Part shown: piece by piece, positions 7,511 to 17,162 of the stretch
Numbering within the stretch: the stretch's first letter is position 1
Layout of the letters: each line of letters begins with the position of its first letter
Assembly (NCBI RefSeq): GCF_000720765.1
Contig: NZ_JODC01000003.1
Span: 496,001 to 560,000 of the forward strand
Direction: 5' to 3'
Origin: Streptomyces sp. NRRL S-646
GTDB lineage: Bacteria; Actinomycetota; Actinomycetes; Streptomycetales; Streptomycetaceae
DNA length: 64,000 nt
Made by a program: the position numbers and the translations under genes
The notes under the pieces: model-generated
Told to the model about the DNA's origin: nothing
Database searches by the model: none
Seen by the model: the letters and a program-made list of their open reading frames with translations, nothing else

Positions 7511-9103
7511 ATGTCCGAGCCGGAAGAGATCGATATCCACACCACCGCGGGCAAGCTCGCGGATCTCCAGCGTCGTATCGAGGAAGCGACGCACGCCGGC
7601 TCCGCACGCGCCGTCGAAAAACAGCACGCCAAGGGCAAGTTGACGGCCCGTGAGCGGATCGAGCTGCTGCTCGACGAGGGCTCCTTCGTCGAGCTGGACG
7701 AGTTCGCCCGGCACCGGTCGACGAACTTCGGGCTGGAGAACAACCGCCCCTACGGGGACGGCGTGGTGACCGGTTACGGCACCGTCGACGGCCGCCCCGT
7801 CGCGGTCTTCTCCCAGGACTTCACCGTCTTCGGCGGCGCGCTGGGCGAGGTCTACGGCCAGAAGATCGTCAAGGTCATGGACTTCGCGCTGAAGACCGGC
7901 TGTCCGGTCATCGGCATCAACGACTCCGGCGGCGCCCGCATCCAGGAAGGCGTCGCCTCGCTCGGCGCCTACGGCGAGATCTTCCGCCGCAACACGCACG
8001 CGAGCGGTGTCATCCCGCAGATCTCCCTGGTCGTCGGCCCCTGCGCGGGCGGCGCGGTCTACTCCCCCGCGATCACCGACTTCACCGTCATGGTCGACCA
8101 GACCTCGCACATGTTCATCACCGGCCCGGACGTCATCAAGACGGTCACCGGCGAGGACGTCGGCTTCGAGGAGCTGGGCGGCGCCCGCACCCACAACTCC
8201 GCGTCCGGCGTGGCCCATCACATGGCCGGCGACGAGAAGGACGCCATCGAGTACGTCAAGCAGCTGCTGTCGTACCTGCCGTCCAACAACCTCTCCGAGG
8301 CCCCGGTCTTCGCCGAGGAGGCGGACCTGGCGGTCACCGCCGAGGACCTCGAGCTGGACACGATCGTGCCGGACAGCGCGAACCAGCCGTACGACATGCA
8401 CACGGTGATCGAACACGTCCTGGACGACGCCGAGTTCTTCGAGACGCAGCCGCTGTTCGCGCCGAACATCCTCACCGGGTTCGGGCGGGTGGAGGGCCAC
8501 CCGGTCGGCATCGTCGCCAACCAGCCCATGCAGTTCGCGGGCTGCCTCGACATCGACGCGAGCGAGAAGGCGGCGCGCTTCGTGCGCACCTGCGACGCCT
8601 TCAACATCCCGGTGATCACCTTCGTCGACGTGCCGGGCTTCCTCCCGGGCGTCGACCAGGAGCACACCGGCATCATCCGCCGCGGCGCCAAGCTCATCTA
8701 CGCCTACGCCGAGGCGACCGTCCCGCTGATCACCGTGATCACCCGCAAGGCCTTCGGCGGCGCCTACGACGTCATGGGCTCCAAGCACCTCGGCGCGGAC
8801 ATCAACCTCGCCTGGCCGACCGCCCAGATCGCCGTCATGGGCGCCCAGGGCGCGGTCAACATCCTGCACCGCCGCACCATCGCGGAGGCCGAGGCGAACG
8901 GCGACCTGGAGGCGACCCGCGCCCGTCTGATCCAGGAGTACGAGGACGCCCTCCTCAACCCCTACATCGCGGCCGAGCGCGGCTACATCGACTCGGTGAT
9001 CATGCCGTCCGAGACGCGCCGGCACGTCGTCCGCGGCCTGCGTCAACTGCGCACCAAGCGGGAATCCCTGCCCCCGAAGAAGCACGGCAACATCCCCCTC
9101 TAG
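7511..9103 (+). CDS. pccB: Propionyl/acyl-CoA carboxylase beta subunit
   Basis: Carboxyltransferase subunit that moves CO2 from biotin to propionyl-CoA, giving methylmalonyl-CoA for polyketides and odd-chain metabolism. The 530 residues contain both crotonase-like halves, with oxyanion-hole glycine patches at [11 protein letters not shown] (near 139) and [15 protein letters not shown] (near 416). Length and sequence match the S. coelicolor PccB I recall. I chose the ATG at 7511, preceded by GGGAG; a TTG nine codons earlier is less likely. accE follows after 8 bases, implying one operon and a PccB-AccE-AccA2 complex. Confidence 0.96.
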   Translation: MSEPEEIDIHTTAGKLADLQRRIEEATHAGSARAVEKQHAKGKLTARERIELLLDEGSFVELDEFARHRSTNFGLENNRPYGDGVVTGYGTVDGRPVAVFSQDFTVFGGALGEVYGQKIVKVMDFALKTGCPVIGINDSGGARIQEGVASLGAYGEIFRRNTHASGVIPQISLVVGPCAGGAVYSPAITDFTVMVDQTSHMFITGPDVIKTVTGEDVGFEELGGARTHNSASGVAHHMAGDEKDAIEYVKQLLSYLPSNNLSEAPVFAEEADLAVTAEDLELDTIVPDSANQPYDMHTVIEHVLDDAEFFETQPLFAPNILTGFGRVEGHPVGIVANQPMQFAGCLDIDASEKAARFVRTCDAFNIPVITFVDVPGFLPGVDQEHTGIIRRGAKLIYAYAEATVPLITVITRKAFGGAYDVMGSKHLGADINLAWPTAQIAVMGAQGAVNILHRRTIAEAEANGDLEATRARLIQEYEDALLNPYIAAERGYIDSVIMPSETRRHVVRGLRQLRTKRESLPPKKHGNIPL

Positions 9104-9111
9104 GAGCCGCC

Positions 9112-9321
9112 ATGACGATCAAGGTCGTACGGGGCAACCCGACCCCGGAGGAGCTGGCCGCCGCCCTGGCGGTGGTCCGCGCCCGCGCCGCGGCGGAGGC
9201 ATCGATCCCGCCGGGCGCGGCACGAGACAGGGACTCCTGGTCGGACCCGGCAAGGATCGCGTCCCACCGCCTGCCCCAGCCCGGGCCGACGGCGTGGACC
9301 CGCACCTACTGGCCGGGGTGA
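9112..9321 (+). CDS. accE: Acyl-CoA carboxylase epsilon subunit
   Basis: Small 69-residue subunit that tightens the assembly and raises the activity of actinobacterial acyl-CoA carboxylases. The N-terminal part (KVVRGNPTPEELAAALAVV) and the C-terminal W-x-R/T-x-Y-W pattern are typical. It starts 8 bases after pccB with AGGAG before the ATG, so it is probably translated with it. Confidence 0.93.
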   Translation: MTIKVVRGNPTPEELAAALAVVRARAAAEASIPPGAARDRDSWSDPARIASHRLPQPGPTAWTRTYWPG

Positions 9322-9428
9322 GCCTTTTAGGGGCGGGGGCAGCGGGCGTCTTTGAGGGGCGCGGGGAACTGCGCGTTTCTTAAGGGGCGCGAGGAACCGC
9401 GCACGTCACCACAAGTACCGGCACCTTT

Positions 9429-9444
9429 TGAGTACCCGTACTCA
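9429..9444. promoter_or_regulatory. Perfect inverted repeat, candidate operator
   Basis: TGAGTAC-cc-GTACTCA is a perfect 7+7 inverted repeat with a 2-base spacer, 36 bases before the ATG of a 42-residue membrane protein. The size fits a dimer-bound operator. No regulator can be named. Confidence 0.4.
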
Positions 9445-9479
9445 GGCGCCGTCCCCCGGCCAAGCCCCACGCTGGTGGC

Positions 9480-9608
9480 ATGCTGTGGTCCGACCCTGAG
9501 AACGAGCCGCCCAAAGAACTCCGTGACATGCAGGAGATGCTGCGGCGGCTCGGCCTCCTCATGGCGTTGGCCATGATCCTCGCGATGATCGTGATCGGCC
9601 TGAGGTGA
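9480..9608 (+). CDS. 42-residue membrane miniprotein
   Basis: A short frame from ATG 9480 to TGA 9608 encodes a charged N-terminal half ([19 protein letters not shown]) and one hydrophobic helix (about residues 24-41) ending in Arg. It sits between accE and maf, where I recall a small gene in S. coelicolor. The amphipathic-plus-membrane layout looks protein-like rather than random. No clear ribosome site precedes it. Function unknown. Confidence 0.6.
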   Translation: MLWSDPENEPPKELRDMQEMLRRLGLLMALAMILAMIVIGLR

Positions 9609-9616
9609 CCGCCCCC

Positions 9617-9655
9617 GCTGCATCGATGTGCGGCTCCGCCGCGTGGCGCCGCGCG
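9617..9655 (+). repeat. R3 repeat, partial copy
   Basis: Bases gcatcgatgtgcggctccgc and following match the centre of R3, truncated on both sides. It lies directly before maf. Confidence 0.5.
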
Positions 9656-9669
9656 GCTACCCTGACCGC

Positions 9670-10290
9670 ATGACAGACGCGCCCCGCCGCCGCCTCATCC
9701 TCGCCTCCCAGTCCCCCGCCCGGCTGAACCTCCTGCGCCAGGCAGGCCTCACACCGGAGGTGATCGTCAGCGGTGTGGACGAGGACGCCGTGACCGCCCC
9801 CACCCCGTCCGAACTCGCCCTGGCCCTCGCGGAGGCCAAGGCTTCCGTCGTCGCCGCCAGGCCGGAGGCACACGGCGCTCTGGTGATCGGCTGCGACTCC
9901 GTACTGGAGCTGGACGACCAGGCCCTGGGCAAGCCCGCGGACGCCGAGGAGGCGACGGCCCGCTGGAAGTCGATGCGCGGCCGGGCGGGCATCCTGCAGA
10001 CGGGGCACTGCGTCTGGGACACGGCCAACAAGCGGTACGCGTCCGGCACCGCCTCCACCGTCGTCCGCTTCGGCGACCCCACGGACGAGGAGATCGCCGC
10101 CTACGTCGCCTCGGGCGAACCCCTCCACGTCGCGGGCGCGTTCACGCTCGACGGCCGCAGCGCACCGTTCATCGAGGGAATCGACGGGGACCACGGCAAT
10201 GTGATCGGCATCAGCCTGCCCCTGGTCCGCCGGCTGCTCGCCCAGCTGGGCGTCGGCATCACGGAGTTGTGGGCGCCGGCGGAGAAGTGA
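9670..10290 (+). CDS. Maf family nucleoside triphosphate pyrophosphatase
   Basis: Hydrolyses non-canonical or excess nucleoside triphosphates to monophosphates. The 206-residue protein has the Maf start [15 protein letters not shown] (near 12-26), the active-site segment [12 protein letters not shown] (near 77-88) and GKPADAEEA (near 93-101). The ATG at 9670 is chosen because the family motif begins soon after. Its last 32 bases overlap the 3' end of the opposite-strand membrane protein gene. Confidence 0.92.
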   Translation: MTDAPRRRLILASQSPARLNLLRQAGLTPEVIVSGVDEDAVTAPTPSELALALAEAKASVVAARPEAHGALVIGCDSVLELDDQALGKPADAEEATARWKSMRGRAGILQTGHCVWDTANKRYASGTASTVVRFGDPTDEEIAAYVASGEPLHVAGAFTLDGRSAPFIEGIDGDHGNVIGISLPLVRRLLAQLGVGITELWAPAEK

Positions 10291-10789
10291 CGGGGGAACC
10301 CCCTTCGTCCTTGCTGCCGCCGTCCCTGCCCCCGTCGTCGGTGCCGCCGTCGTTTTCGGGACCGGGTGCCGTCGGCGGGACCGCGTCGGTGGGTTCGGCC
10401 GGGCTGTCGTACGTCATCAGAAGCAGCACGATGAGGGCGAGCACGACCACCATGAACAGGAACGCGGTCCAGCCCACCAGCCCCCACACGAACGCCCCCA
10501 GCAGCCCGTGCACGACCGCGGCGCTGATCAGCAGGATGCGCCCGAAGCCGGCCGGCGGGCGGTTGCGGACCGCCACGAGGAGCGCGACGAGGCCGCACAG
10601 GGCGTAGTACAGGCCGAAGACGATGCCGCCGATCTTCGAGGACGCCGACATCATGTCGGGGTCGAGGCCCGCCAGCGACATGTCCTGCCGGTCGACGACG
10701 ACCCCAAGGAACCAGTTCAGCGCCGCGACGCCGAACGCCTCCACGAAGAGCACGACCGCCACGATCCACGCCACCGGTCTGCGCACCAC
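10259..10789 (-). CDS. Four-helix membrane protein of unknown function
   Basis: 176 residues with four membrane segments at about 7-31, 51-74, 84-104 and 105-126, then a soluble tail rich in Pro, Gly, Asp and Lys. No enzymatic motif is visible. Its 3' end overlaps maf in the opposite direction by 32 bases, so part of the low-complexity tail is antisense to the maf C-terminus. Confidence 0.8.
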   Translation of the reverse strand: MVRRPVAWIVAVVLFVEAFGVAALNWFLGVVVDRQDMSLAGLDPDMMSASSKIGGIVFGLYYALCGLVALLVAVRNRPPAGFGRILLISAAVVHGLLGAFVWGLVGWTAFLFMVVVLALIVLLLMTYDSPAEPTDAVPPTAPGPENDGGTDDGGRDGGSKDEGGSPVTSPPAPTTP

Positions 10790-10918
10790 CGGTCCCCACC
10801 CACTCTCGACTGCCGCCCGAGCGGGTCGGCCAAGGATGCTGCTGTCTCGACTGCGTACGAGACATCGCGAACGCTACTAACGGGTAAACCCCGGGACAAG
10901 GGTTCTGCGGGCGGCAAA

Positions 10919-10941
10919 GATTCGTTGGGCCATTCGTAGGG
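10919..10941 (+). promoter_or_regulatory. Direct repeat in the accA2 upstream region
   Basis: GATTCGTTGGG and CATTCGTAGGG lie 12 bases apart start to start, inside the 384-base gap (10790-11173) before accA2. The repeat could be an operator. I see no gene in the gap; the reading frame from 10997 is just the extension of accA2. Confidence 0.3.
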
Positions 10942-11173
10942 ACTCCACAAAGAAACCGAGTGGCCCGCAGCACGCTCTCACAGAGACCTTGACCACATGG
11001 GAGAGCTAGGGTTTCCGGGAGGAGTCCTGCGTACCGAGGTGCGACAAGGGATTTCGCGGGTCGAGCAAGCCTCGCATCACGCTCCGTGTGGGCAAGCTCA
11101 CCACTGGGGACGGGTCGTAGTGCCGTGTAGCCAGTCCCTAAACTCGGCTTGTTTCAAGGAGGGAGCCTCAATC

Positions 11174-12946
11174 GTGCGCAAGGTGCTCATCGCCAACCGT
11201 GGCGAAATCGCTGTCCGCGTGGCCCGGGCCTGCCGGGACGCCGGGATCGCGAGCGTGGCCGTCTACGCGGACCCGGACCGCGACGCTCTGCATGTCCGCG
11301 CCGCGGACGAGGCGTTCGCCCTGGGCGGTGACACCCCGGCGACCAGTTACCTGGTGATCGACAAGATCCTGAACGCGGCGAGCGAATCCGGCGCGGACGC
11401 CATCCACCCCGGATACGGCTTCCTCTCCGAGAACGCCGACTTCGCGCAGGCGGTCCTGGACGCCGGGCTGATCTGGATCGGCCCACCGCCGCAGGCCATC
11501 CGCGACCTGGGTGACAAGGTCGCCGCCCGGCACATCGCCCAGCGGGCCGGCGCCCCGCTGGTGGCCGGCACGCCCGACCCGGTCTCCGGTGCGGACGAGG
11601 TCGTCGCCTTCGCCGAGCAGCACGGCCTGCCGATCGCCATCAAGGCCGCCTTCGGCGGTGGCGGCCGCGGCCTGAAGGTCGCCCGCACCCTCGAAGAGGT
11701 GCCCGAGCTCTACGAGTCCGCGGTCCGCGAGGCGGTGGCCGCCTTCGGCCGCGGCGAGTGCTTCGTCGAGCGCTACCTGGACAAGCCGCGGCACGTGGAG
11801 ACCCAGTGCCTGGCCGACAGCCACGGCAACGTGGTCGTCGTCTCCACCCGTGACTGCTCGCTGCAGCGCCGCCACCAGAAGCTGGTCGAGGAGGCCCCCG
11901 CGCCGTTCCTCTCGGACGCGCAGGTCGCCGAGCTGTACTCGTCCTCCAAGGCCATCCTCAAGGAGGCCGGCTACGTCGGCGCCGGCACCGTGGAGTTCCT
12001 CGTCGGCGTCGACGGGACGATCTCCTTCCTCGAGGTCAACACCCGCCTCCAGGTCGAGCACCCGGTCACCGAGGAGGTCGCCGGCATCGACCTGGTCCGC
12101 GAGATGTTCCGCATCGCCGACGGCGAGGAACTCGGCTACGGCGACCCCGAACTGCGCGGCCATTCCTTCGAGTTCCGCATCAACGGCGAGGACCCGGGCC
12201 GCAACTTCCTCCCGGCCCCCGGCACCGTCACCACCTTCGCCCCGCCGTCCGGCCCGGGCGTCCGCCTGGACGCGGGCGTCGAGTCCGGCTCGGTGATCGG
12301 CCCGGCCTGGGACTCCCTGCTCGCCAAGCTGATCGTCACGGGCGCCACCCGCCAGCAGGCCCTGCAGCGCGCCGCCCGCGCACTGGAGGAGTTCCAGGTC
12401 GAGGGCATGGCGACCGCGATCCCGTTCCACCGCGCCGTGGTCAAGGACCCGGCCTTCGCCCCCGAACTCACCGGCAGCGCCGAGCCGTTCACGGTCCACA
12501 CCCGCTGGATCGAGACCGAGTTCGTCAACGAGATCCCCGCCTTCGCCGCCCCGGCCGAGACCGAGGCCGAGGACGACACGGACCGCGAGACGATCGTCGT
12601 CGAGGTCGGCGGCAAGCGCCTGGAGGTCTCCCTCCCGTCCTCGCTGGGCATGTCCCTGGCCCGCACCGGCCTCGCCGCCGGCGCCAAGCCGAAGCGCCGC
12701 GCCGCCAAGAAGTCCGGCCCGGTGGCCTCCGGCGACACCCTCGCCTCGCCGATGCAGGGCACCATCGTCAAGATCGCCGTCGAGGAGGGCCAGGAGGTCA
12801 AGGAGGGCGACCTGGTCGTCGTCCTGGAGGCCATGAAGATGGAACAGCCGCTCAACGCGCACAAGTCCGGCACCATCAAGGGCCTGTCCGCCGACGTCGG
12901 CGCCTCCATCAGCTCCGGCGCCGCGATCTGCGAGATCAAGGACTGA
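11174..12946 (+). CDS. accA2: Acyl-CoA carboxylase alpha subunit (biotin carboxylase + BCCP)
   Basis: Carboxylates its own biotin with ATP and bicarbonate and supplies the beta subunits with activated CO2. The 590 residues hold a biotin carboxylase with ATP-grasp centre ([14 protein letters not shown] near 157-170, [15 protein letters not shown] near 286-300) and a C-terminal carrier domain with the biotinylation motif EAMKM near residues 554-558. GTG 11174 is preceded by AAGGAGG and gives the expected N-terminus [12 protein letters not shown]. It can serve both acetyl- and propionyl-CoA carboxylase complexes. A strong terminator follows. Confidence 0.96.
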   Translation: MRKVLIANRGEIAVRVARACRDAGIASVAVYADPDRDALHVRAADEAFALGGDTPATSYLVIDKILNAASESGADAIHPGYGFLSENADFAQAVLDAGLIWIGPPPQAIRDLGDKVAARHIAQRAGAPLVAGTPDPVSGADEVVAFAEQHGLPIAIKAAFGGGGRGLKVARTLEEVPELYESAVREAVAAFGRGECFVERYLDKPRHVETQCLADSHGNVVVVSTRDCSLQRRHQKLVEEAPAPFLSDAQVAELYSSSKAILKEAGYVGAGTVEFLVGVDGTISFLEVNTRLQVEHPVTEEVAGIDLVREMFRIADGEELGYGDPELRGHSFEFRINGEDPGRNFLPAPGTVTTFAPPSGPGVRLDAGVESGSVIGPAWDSLLAKLIVTGATRQQALQRAARALEEFQVEGMATAIPFHRAVVKDPAFAPELTGSAEPFTVHTRWIETEFVNEIPAFAAPAETEAEDDTDRETIVVEVGGKRLEVSLPSSLGMSLARTGLAAGAKPKRRAAKKSGPVASGDTLASPMQGTIVKIAVEEGQEVKEGDLVVVLEAMKMEQPLNAHKSGTIKGLSADVGASISSGAAICEIKD

Positions 12947-12991
12947 CCGGGATCAAGCACTGACACAGCACGGTCGTCCCGTACGACATCC

Positions 12992-13036
12992 CGAGGCGCC
13001 CGGCGGACTGGAGCAGTCAGTCCGCCGGGCGCCTCG
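12992..13036 (+). terminator. Strong terminator after accA2
   Basis: CGAGGCGCCCGGCGGACT (12992-13009) pairs perfectly with its complement at 13019-13036: an 18-bp stem with a 9-base loop, 45 bases after the stop codon. Confidence 0.85.
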
Positions 13037-13164
13037 TCTTTCGCCCGTTCCCCGGCCCCCGCGTCGGTGGGCCACGGCCCGCGGACGGTCCGGTCCGCCC
13101 GGTCGCGCATCCTCGATGGCATGCTGGAGGCAGACGGGGGCGCGCGCGAGGGCAGGTGGGAGGC

Positions 13165-13788
13165 ATGGTGGGCACGACGTCGGCGGGGACTGCGGCGAAC
13201 GGCGGCTCAGAGGTGACGCCGGCGCCCCCGCGCGTCATGCGTGCCGACGCCCGCCGCAACTACGAGCGGCTGCTCACCGAGGCCCGCGCCACCTTCGCCG
13301 CGCACGGCACGGACGCGTCCCTGGAGGACGTGGCCCGGCGCGCGGGCGTCGGCATCGGCACCCTGTACCGCCACTTCCCCAACCGTCACGCCCTGTTGAG
13401 CGCCGTCTTCGAGGAAGCGGTGAGCGACCTCCTGGACCGCTCCCACGAACTCCTGGGCGCCCCCGAGCCGTGCACGGCCCTGGTGACCTGGCTCCGCGAG
13501 ATCGTCACCCACGCCGGCGAGTACCGCGGTCTGGCCCTTGCCCTCATGTCCGTCACTTCCGACGGCACCTCGGCCCTGGCCAGCTGCAGCGCCCCGATGC
13601 GCGAGGCGGGCGCCGCCCTGCTGAAGCGCGCACAGCAAGCAGGCAAGGTCCGCGAGGACGTCACCATCACCGACCTCCTCCAACTGACCAACGCAATCGC
13701 CTTGGCAGCGGAAGAGTCCCCGGGAGACCCGAACTTGGCAGACCGCTTGCTGACCCTCACCCTGCGGGGCTTGAAAGCCGCCGGTTGA
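13165..13788 (+). CDS. TetR family transcriptional regulator
   Basis: About 207 residues. The N-terminal helix-turn-helix is clear (SLEDVARRAGVGIGTLYRHFPNRHALLSAVF, roughly residues 52-82 here) and the C-terminal ligand domain resembles SbtR-type regulators. The start is uncertain: GTG 13156, ATG 13165 and GTG 13168 share one GGGAGG site, and the spacing favours the last. Its target is not evident; it sits alone after the accA2 terminator. Confidence 0.88.
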   Translation: MVGTTSAGTAANGGSEVTPAPPRVMRADARRNYERLLTEARATFAAHGTDASLEDVARRAGVGIGTLYRHFPNRHALLSAVFEEAVSDLLDRSHELLGAPEPCTALVTWLREIVTHAGEYRGLALALMSVTSDGTSALASCSAPMREAGAALLKRAQQAGKVREDVTITDLLQLTNAIALAAEESPGDPNLADRLLTLTLRGLKAAG

Positions 13789-13796
13789 GGTTTTTC

Positions 13797-13857
13797 AGGG
13801 GCGCGGGGCTGTGTCGATATGCGGCTCCGCCGCGTGGGCGCGACAAGCCACAACGAG
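13797..13857 (+). repeat. R3 repeat, copy b
   Basis: AGGGGCGCGGGGCTGTGTCG and following bases match copy a (5196-5265) closely, ending gacaagccacaacg. It lies between the convergent TetR and DeoR genes. Confidence 0.7.
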
Positions 13858-13908
13858 CCCGCACCCGCGCAACAACACGAACCCCTACGGCGATCAGGCG
13901 AAAAGAAC

Positions 13909-14859
13909 CTAACGCCGCCGCAAATCCGCAACCCGAGCCCGCTCCCGCTCCGCCCCGGAGGGATCAAGCACCGTTGCCGTCCGAAGGCCGGAGGCCACCT
14001 GCCCGCGCCGCGGCCCCGGCAGGGCGACGTCCCGGCGCGGCTGCCGCGGGGGGACGGAATCACCGCCCGAGTTCCCCGAGGCCCCGGCCACAGCAATCTG
14101 CACGCCCTGATCGGCGAGAGCCTGCAACTCGGTAGCGGCCCGGTCGTCATGCACCGGCGGCTCATCGGTCACCAGCCGGGTGATCACATCGGTCGGCACG
14201 GTCTGGAACATCGTGTCCGTACCGAGCTTGGTGTGATCGGCGAGCACGACGACCTCCGCAGCCGCCTGCACCAGCGCCCGGTCGACGGACGCCGACAGCA
14301 TGTTGGACGTGGACAGCCCGCGCTCGGCGGTGAGCCCGCTCCCGGACAGGAAGGCACGGGACACCCGCAACCCCTGCAGGGACTGCTCGGCGCCGCTGCC
14401 CACCAGGGCGTAGTTGGAGCCGCGCAGGGTGCCGCCGGTCATCACGACCTCCACGCGGTTGGCATGGGCCAACGCCTGGGCGACCAGCAGCGAGTTGGTG
14501 ACGACGGTCAGCCCGGGGACCCGGGCGAGCCGACGGGCCAGCTCCTGTGTGGTGGTACCCGCCCCGACCACGATGGCCTCGCCCTCTTCCACGAAGTTGG
14601 CGGCGAGGTCGGCGATGGCCGTCTTCTCGGCGGTCGCGAGATGTGACTTCTGCGGAAAGCCGGACTCCCGCGTGAACCCGCCCGGCAGTACCGCACCGCC
14701 ATGCCGGCGGTCGAGGAGTCCTTCTGCCTCCAGTGCGCGCACGTCCCGCCGTACGGTCACTTCGGAGGTCTGGACGACGCGGGCGAGCTCACGGAGCGAC
14801 ACGGCCCCATTCGCTCGCACCATTTCGAGGATCAATTGGCGACGTTCTGCAGCGAACAC
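13909..14859 (-). CDS. DeoR family transcriptional regulator
   Basis: 316 residues with an N-terminal DeoR helix-turn-helix (RRQLILEMVRANGAVSLREL, then SEVTVRRDVRALEAEGLLDRRHGGA, about 6-56) and a sugar-phosphate-sensing domain (about 75-230; VGAGTTTQELARRL near 97-110). The C-terminal 50 residues are low-complexity and Arg-rich, an extension beyond usual family length. Relatives answer to phosphorylated sugars. Its position near deoD and the mutase makes it one candidate for the shared nucleoside palindrome, but nothing shows this directly. Confidence 0.92.
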   Translation of the reverse strand: MFAAERRQLILEMVRANGAVSLRELARVVQTSEVTVRRDVRALEAEGLLDRRHGGAVLPGGFTRESGFPQKSHLATAEKTAIADLAANFVEEGEAIVVGAGTTTQELARRLARVPGLTVVTNSLLVAQALAHANRVEVVMTGGTLRGSNYALVGSGAEQSLQGLRVSRAFLSGSGLTAERGLSTSNMLSASVDRALVQAAAEVVVLADHTKLGTDTMFQTVPTDVITRLVTDEPPVHDDRAATELQALADQGVQIAVAGASGNSGGDSVPPRQPRRDVALPGPRRGQVASGLRTATVLDPSGAERERARVADLRRR

Positions 14860-14886
14860 GAAACTGACAGTAACCCCAACGACCGT

Positions 14887-14899
14887 CTGCTTTCAGCAG
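14887..14899. promoter_or_regulatory. Small inverted repeat upstream of the DeoR gene
   Basis: CTGCT-ttc-AGCAG lies 28 bases before the DeoR start. It could be an autoregulatory site, but it is short. Confidence 0.25.
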
Positions 14900-15025
14900 T
14901 TTGCGCCGAATAGCAGAAGTTGTTCGCACACCAGGGCGGGAAGTGGTATAGGACCTACCCGCCCCGACTATGCCGTACGCATGCTCGACAACTCCCTGTG
15001 ACCAGCGAGGAGTCGGTTTCGGCCG

Positions 15026-16474
15026 TCAGACCTCGCCGCCGGTCTTGCGCGTGTGCAGCTGCCGGGCGACCTCCGCGATCGACCCCGAAAGGGAGGGATA
15101 CACGGTGAACGCGTTCGCGATCTGTTCGACCGTCAGATTGTTGTCGACGGCGATCGAGATCGGATGGATCAGTTCCGAGGCGCGCGGGGACACGACCACA
15201 CCGCCGACCACGATGCCCGTACCCGGGCGGCAGAAGAGCTTCACGAAGCCGTCGCGGATGCCCTGCATCTTGGCGCGCGGGTTGCGCAGGAGCGGGAGTT
15301 TGACCACTCGGGCGTCGATCTTGCCCGCGTCGACGTCGGCCTGCGTGTAGCCGACGGTGGCGATCTCCGGGTCGGTGAAGACGTTGGACGAGACGGTCTT
15401 CAGGTTCAGCGGGGCCACCGCGTCGCCGAGGAAGTGGTACATGGCGATACGTCCCTGCATGGCGGCCACGGAGGCGAGGGCGAAGACGCCCGTCACGTCA
15501 CCGGCGGCGTACACACCGGGAGCGGTCGTCCGCGAGACCTTGTCGGTCCAGATGTGCCCGGACTCGCGCAGCTTGACGCCGGCCTCCTCCAGGCCCATGC
15601 CCTCGCTGTTGGGGATGGCGCCGACCGCCATCAGGCAGTGCGTGCCGGTGATGACACGGCCGTCGGAGAGGGTGACCTCGACGCGGTCGCCGACCCGTTT
15701 GGCGGCGGCGGCGCGGGAGCGGGCCATGACGTTCATGCCGCGGCGGCGGAAGACGTCCTCGAGGACCGCGGCGGCGTCCGGGTCCTCGCCGGGCAGCACA
15801 CGGTCCCGGGAGGACACGAGGGTGACCTTGGAGCCGAGGGCCTGGTAGGCACCGGCGAACTCGGCGCCGGTGACACCGGAACCGACCACGATGAGCTCCT
15901 CGGGGAGCTCGTTCAGGTCGTACACCTGCGTCCAGTTGAGGATGCGCTCGCCGTCGGGCTGGGCGTCGGGCACCTCGCGCGGGTGGCCGCCGGTGGCGAT
16001 CAGTACGGCGTCGGCGGTGAGGGTCTCCTCGGTGCCGTCGGCGGCGGAGACGATCACCTTGCGGGAGCCGTCGAGCGCCTGCATGCCCTCCAGTCGGCCG
16101 CGGCCGCGCATGACCCGGGCGCCGGCGCGGGTGACGGAGGCGGTGATGTCGTGCGACTGGGCGAGGGCGAGCCGCTTCACACGGCGGTTGACCTTGCCCA
16201 GGTCCACGCCGACCACCCGGGCCGCCTGCTCCAGCGGCGGGGTGTCGTCGGCGACGATGATGCCGAGCTCCTCGTACGACGAGTCGAAGGTGGTCATCAC
16301 CTCGGCCGTAGCGATAAGGGTCTTCGACGGTACGCAGTCGGTCAGCACCGACGCCCCGCCCAGACCGTCGCAGTCGACGACGGTCACCTCCGCGCCGAGC
16401 TGGGCGGCCACCAGGGCCGCCTCGTATCCGCCGGGTCCGCCACCGATGATCACGATCCGAGTCACGTACCCCAT
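15026..16474 (-). CDS. LpdA-like NAD(P)H-quinone dehydrogenase (flavoprotein)
   Basis: 482-residue FAD/NAD(P) two-dinucleotide-binding protein of the lipoamide-dehydrogenase superfamily. The FAD motif GGGPGGYEA is near 11-19, the NAD(P) motif VVGSGVTGAEF near 181-191 and the second FAD motif GVYAAGDVTG near 310. Only one cysteine of the usual CxxxxC pair is present (S42, C47), and the C-terminal HxxxxE proton relay is absent, so it cannot be a lipoamide dehydrogenase. M. tuberculosis LpdA (Rv3303c) has the same losses and reduces quinones. GTG 16465 is an alternative start. Confidence 0.9.
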   Translation of the reverse strand: MGYVTRIVIIGGGPGGYEAALVAAQLGAEVTVVDCDGLGGASVLTDCVPSKTLIATAEVMTTFDSSYEELGIIVADDTPPLEQAARVVGVDLGKVNRRVKRLALAQSHDITASVTRAGARVMRGRGRLEGMQALDGSRKVIVSAADGTEETLTADAVLIATGGHPREVPDAQPDGERILNWTQVYDLNELPEELIVVGSGVTGAEFAGAYQALGSKVTLVSSRDRVLPGEDPDAAAVLEDVFRRRGMNVMARSRAAAAKRVGDRVEVTLSDGRVITGTHCLMAVGAIPNSEGMGLEEAGVKLRESGHIWTDKVSRTTAPGVYAAGDVTGVFALASVAAMQGRIAMYHFLGDAVAPLNLKTVSSNVFTDPEIATVGYTQADVDAGKIDARVVKLPLLRNPRAKMQGIRDGFVKLFCRPGTGIVVGGVVVSPRASELIHPISIAVDNNLTVEQIANAFTVYPSLSGSIAEVARQLHTRKTGGEV

Positions 16475-16580
16475 TGTCCCGCACCGCTCAAGGTGCTACT
16501 GCCCGGGGGCGGGGCAATGGGTTGGCAAGGGGCCGCTGATACGTCAGGGGTGCATGGGTCGGCTGCCGTACTCTCGACGC

Positions 16581-17018
16581 ATGTCGCTCTACGCCGCGTA
16601 CGCCGGCAACCTCGACGCGCGGCTGATGACCCGCCGCGCCCCGCACTCGCCGATGCGCGCCACGGGCTGGCTGAACGAGTGGCGGCTGACGTTCGGCGGC
16701 GAGCACATGGGCTGGGAGGGGGCGCTGGCGACGATCGTGGAGGACCCGTTCTCGCAGGTCTTCGTCGCGCTGTACGACATCGCGCCGCCGGACGAGGAGT
16801 CCATGGACCGCTGGGAGGGCGTCGGCCTGGGCGTCTACCGCCGGATGCGGGTGCGGGTGCACACGCTGGAGGGCGAGGAGTCGGCGTGGACGTACGTCCT
16901 CGACGGGTACGAGGGCGGTCTGCCGTCGGCGCGGTATCTGGGCGAGATCGCCGATGCCGCGGAGTCCGCGGGCGCGCCGCACGACTATGTGATGGAGCTG
17001 CGGAAACGGCCCTGCTGA
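16581..17018 (+). CDS. Gamma-glutamylcyclotransferase-fold protein
   Basis: 145 residues. YAAYAGNLDARLM near the start matches the glycine-rich substrate loop of the GGCT/AIG2 fold, and the acidic stretch DRWEGVGLGVYRRM near 74-87 could carry the catalytic Glu. The family cyclises gamma-glutamyl compounds to release 5-oxoproline, but the substrate is unknown. It lies back to back with the LpdA-like gene, 106 bases apart. Confidence 0.8.
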   Translation: MSLYAAYAGNLDARLMTRRAPHSPMRATGWLNEWRLTFGGEHMGWEGALATIVEDPFSQVFVALYDIAPPDEESMDRWEGVGLGVYRRMRVRVHTLEGEESAWTYVLDGYEGGLPSARYLGEIADAAESAGAPHDYVMELRKRPC

Positions 17019-17126
17019 GGCGCGGCAGGTTCACAGTTGGACCACAGGGGCCGCAAAGGTCCCGCTGTGTCACAGGGTTCGTTGGAAACGACAAGACAAC
17101 GATCGCCGTCCCGTGAGCTCTGCCAT

Positions 17127-17162
17127 CTACGCGCGTAGGCGTTGAGCCGCTACTCTCGACGC
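17127..17162 (+). promoter_or_regulatory. deoD promoter with shared palindrome
   Basis: Palindrome CTACGCGCGTAG (17127-17138) covers the -35 region; a -10 TACTCT (17151-17156) lies 6 bases before GTG 17163, so the message is probably leaderless. The palindrome recurs at deoC, add, the ABC operon and the BMP gene. Confidence 0.65.

Noticed and set aside
6539..9085. 848-residue minus-strand frame ending in birA
   Set aside because: Only the last 286 residues (from 7399) are BirA; the rest is antisense to pccB.
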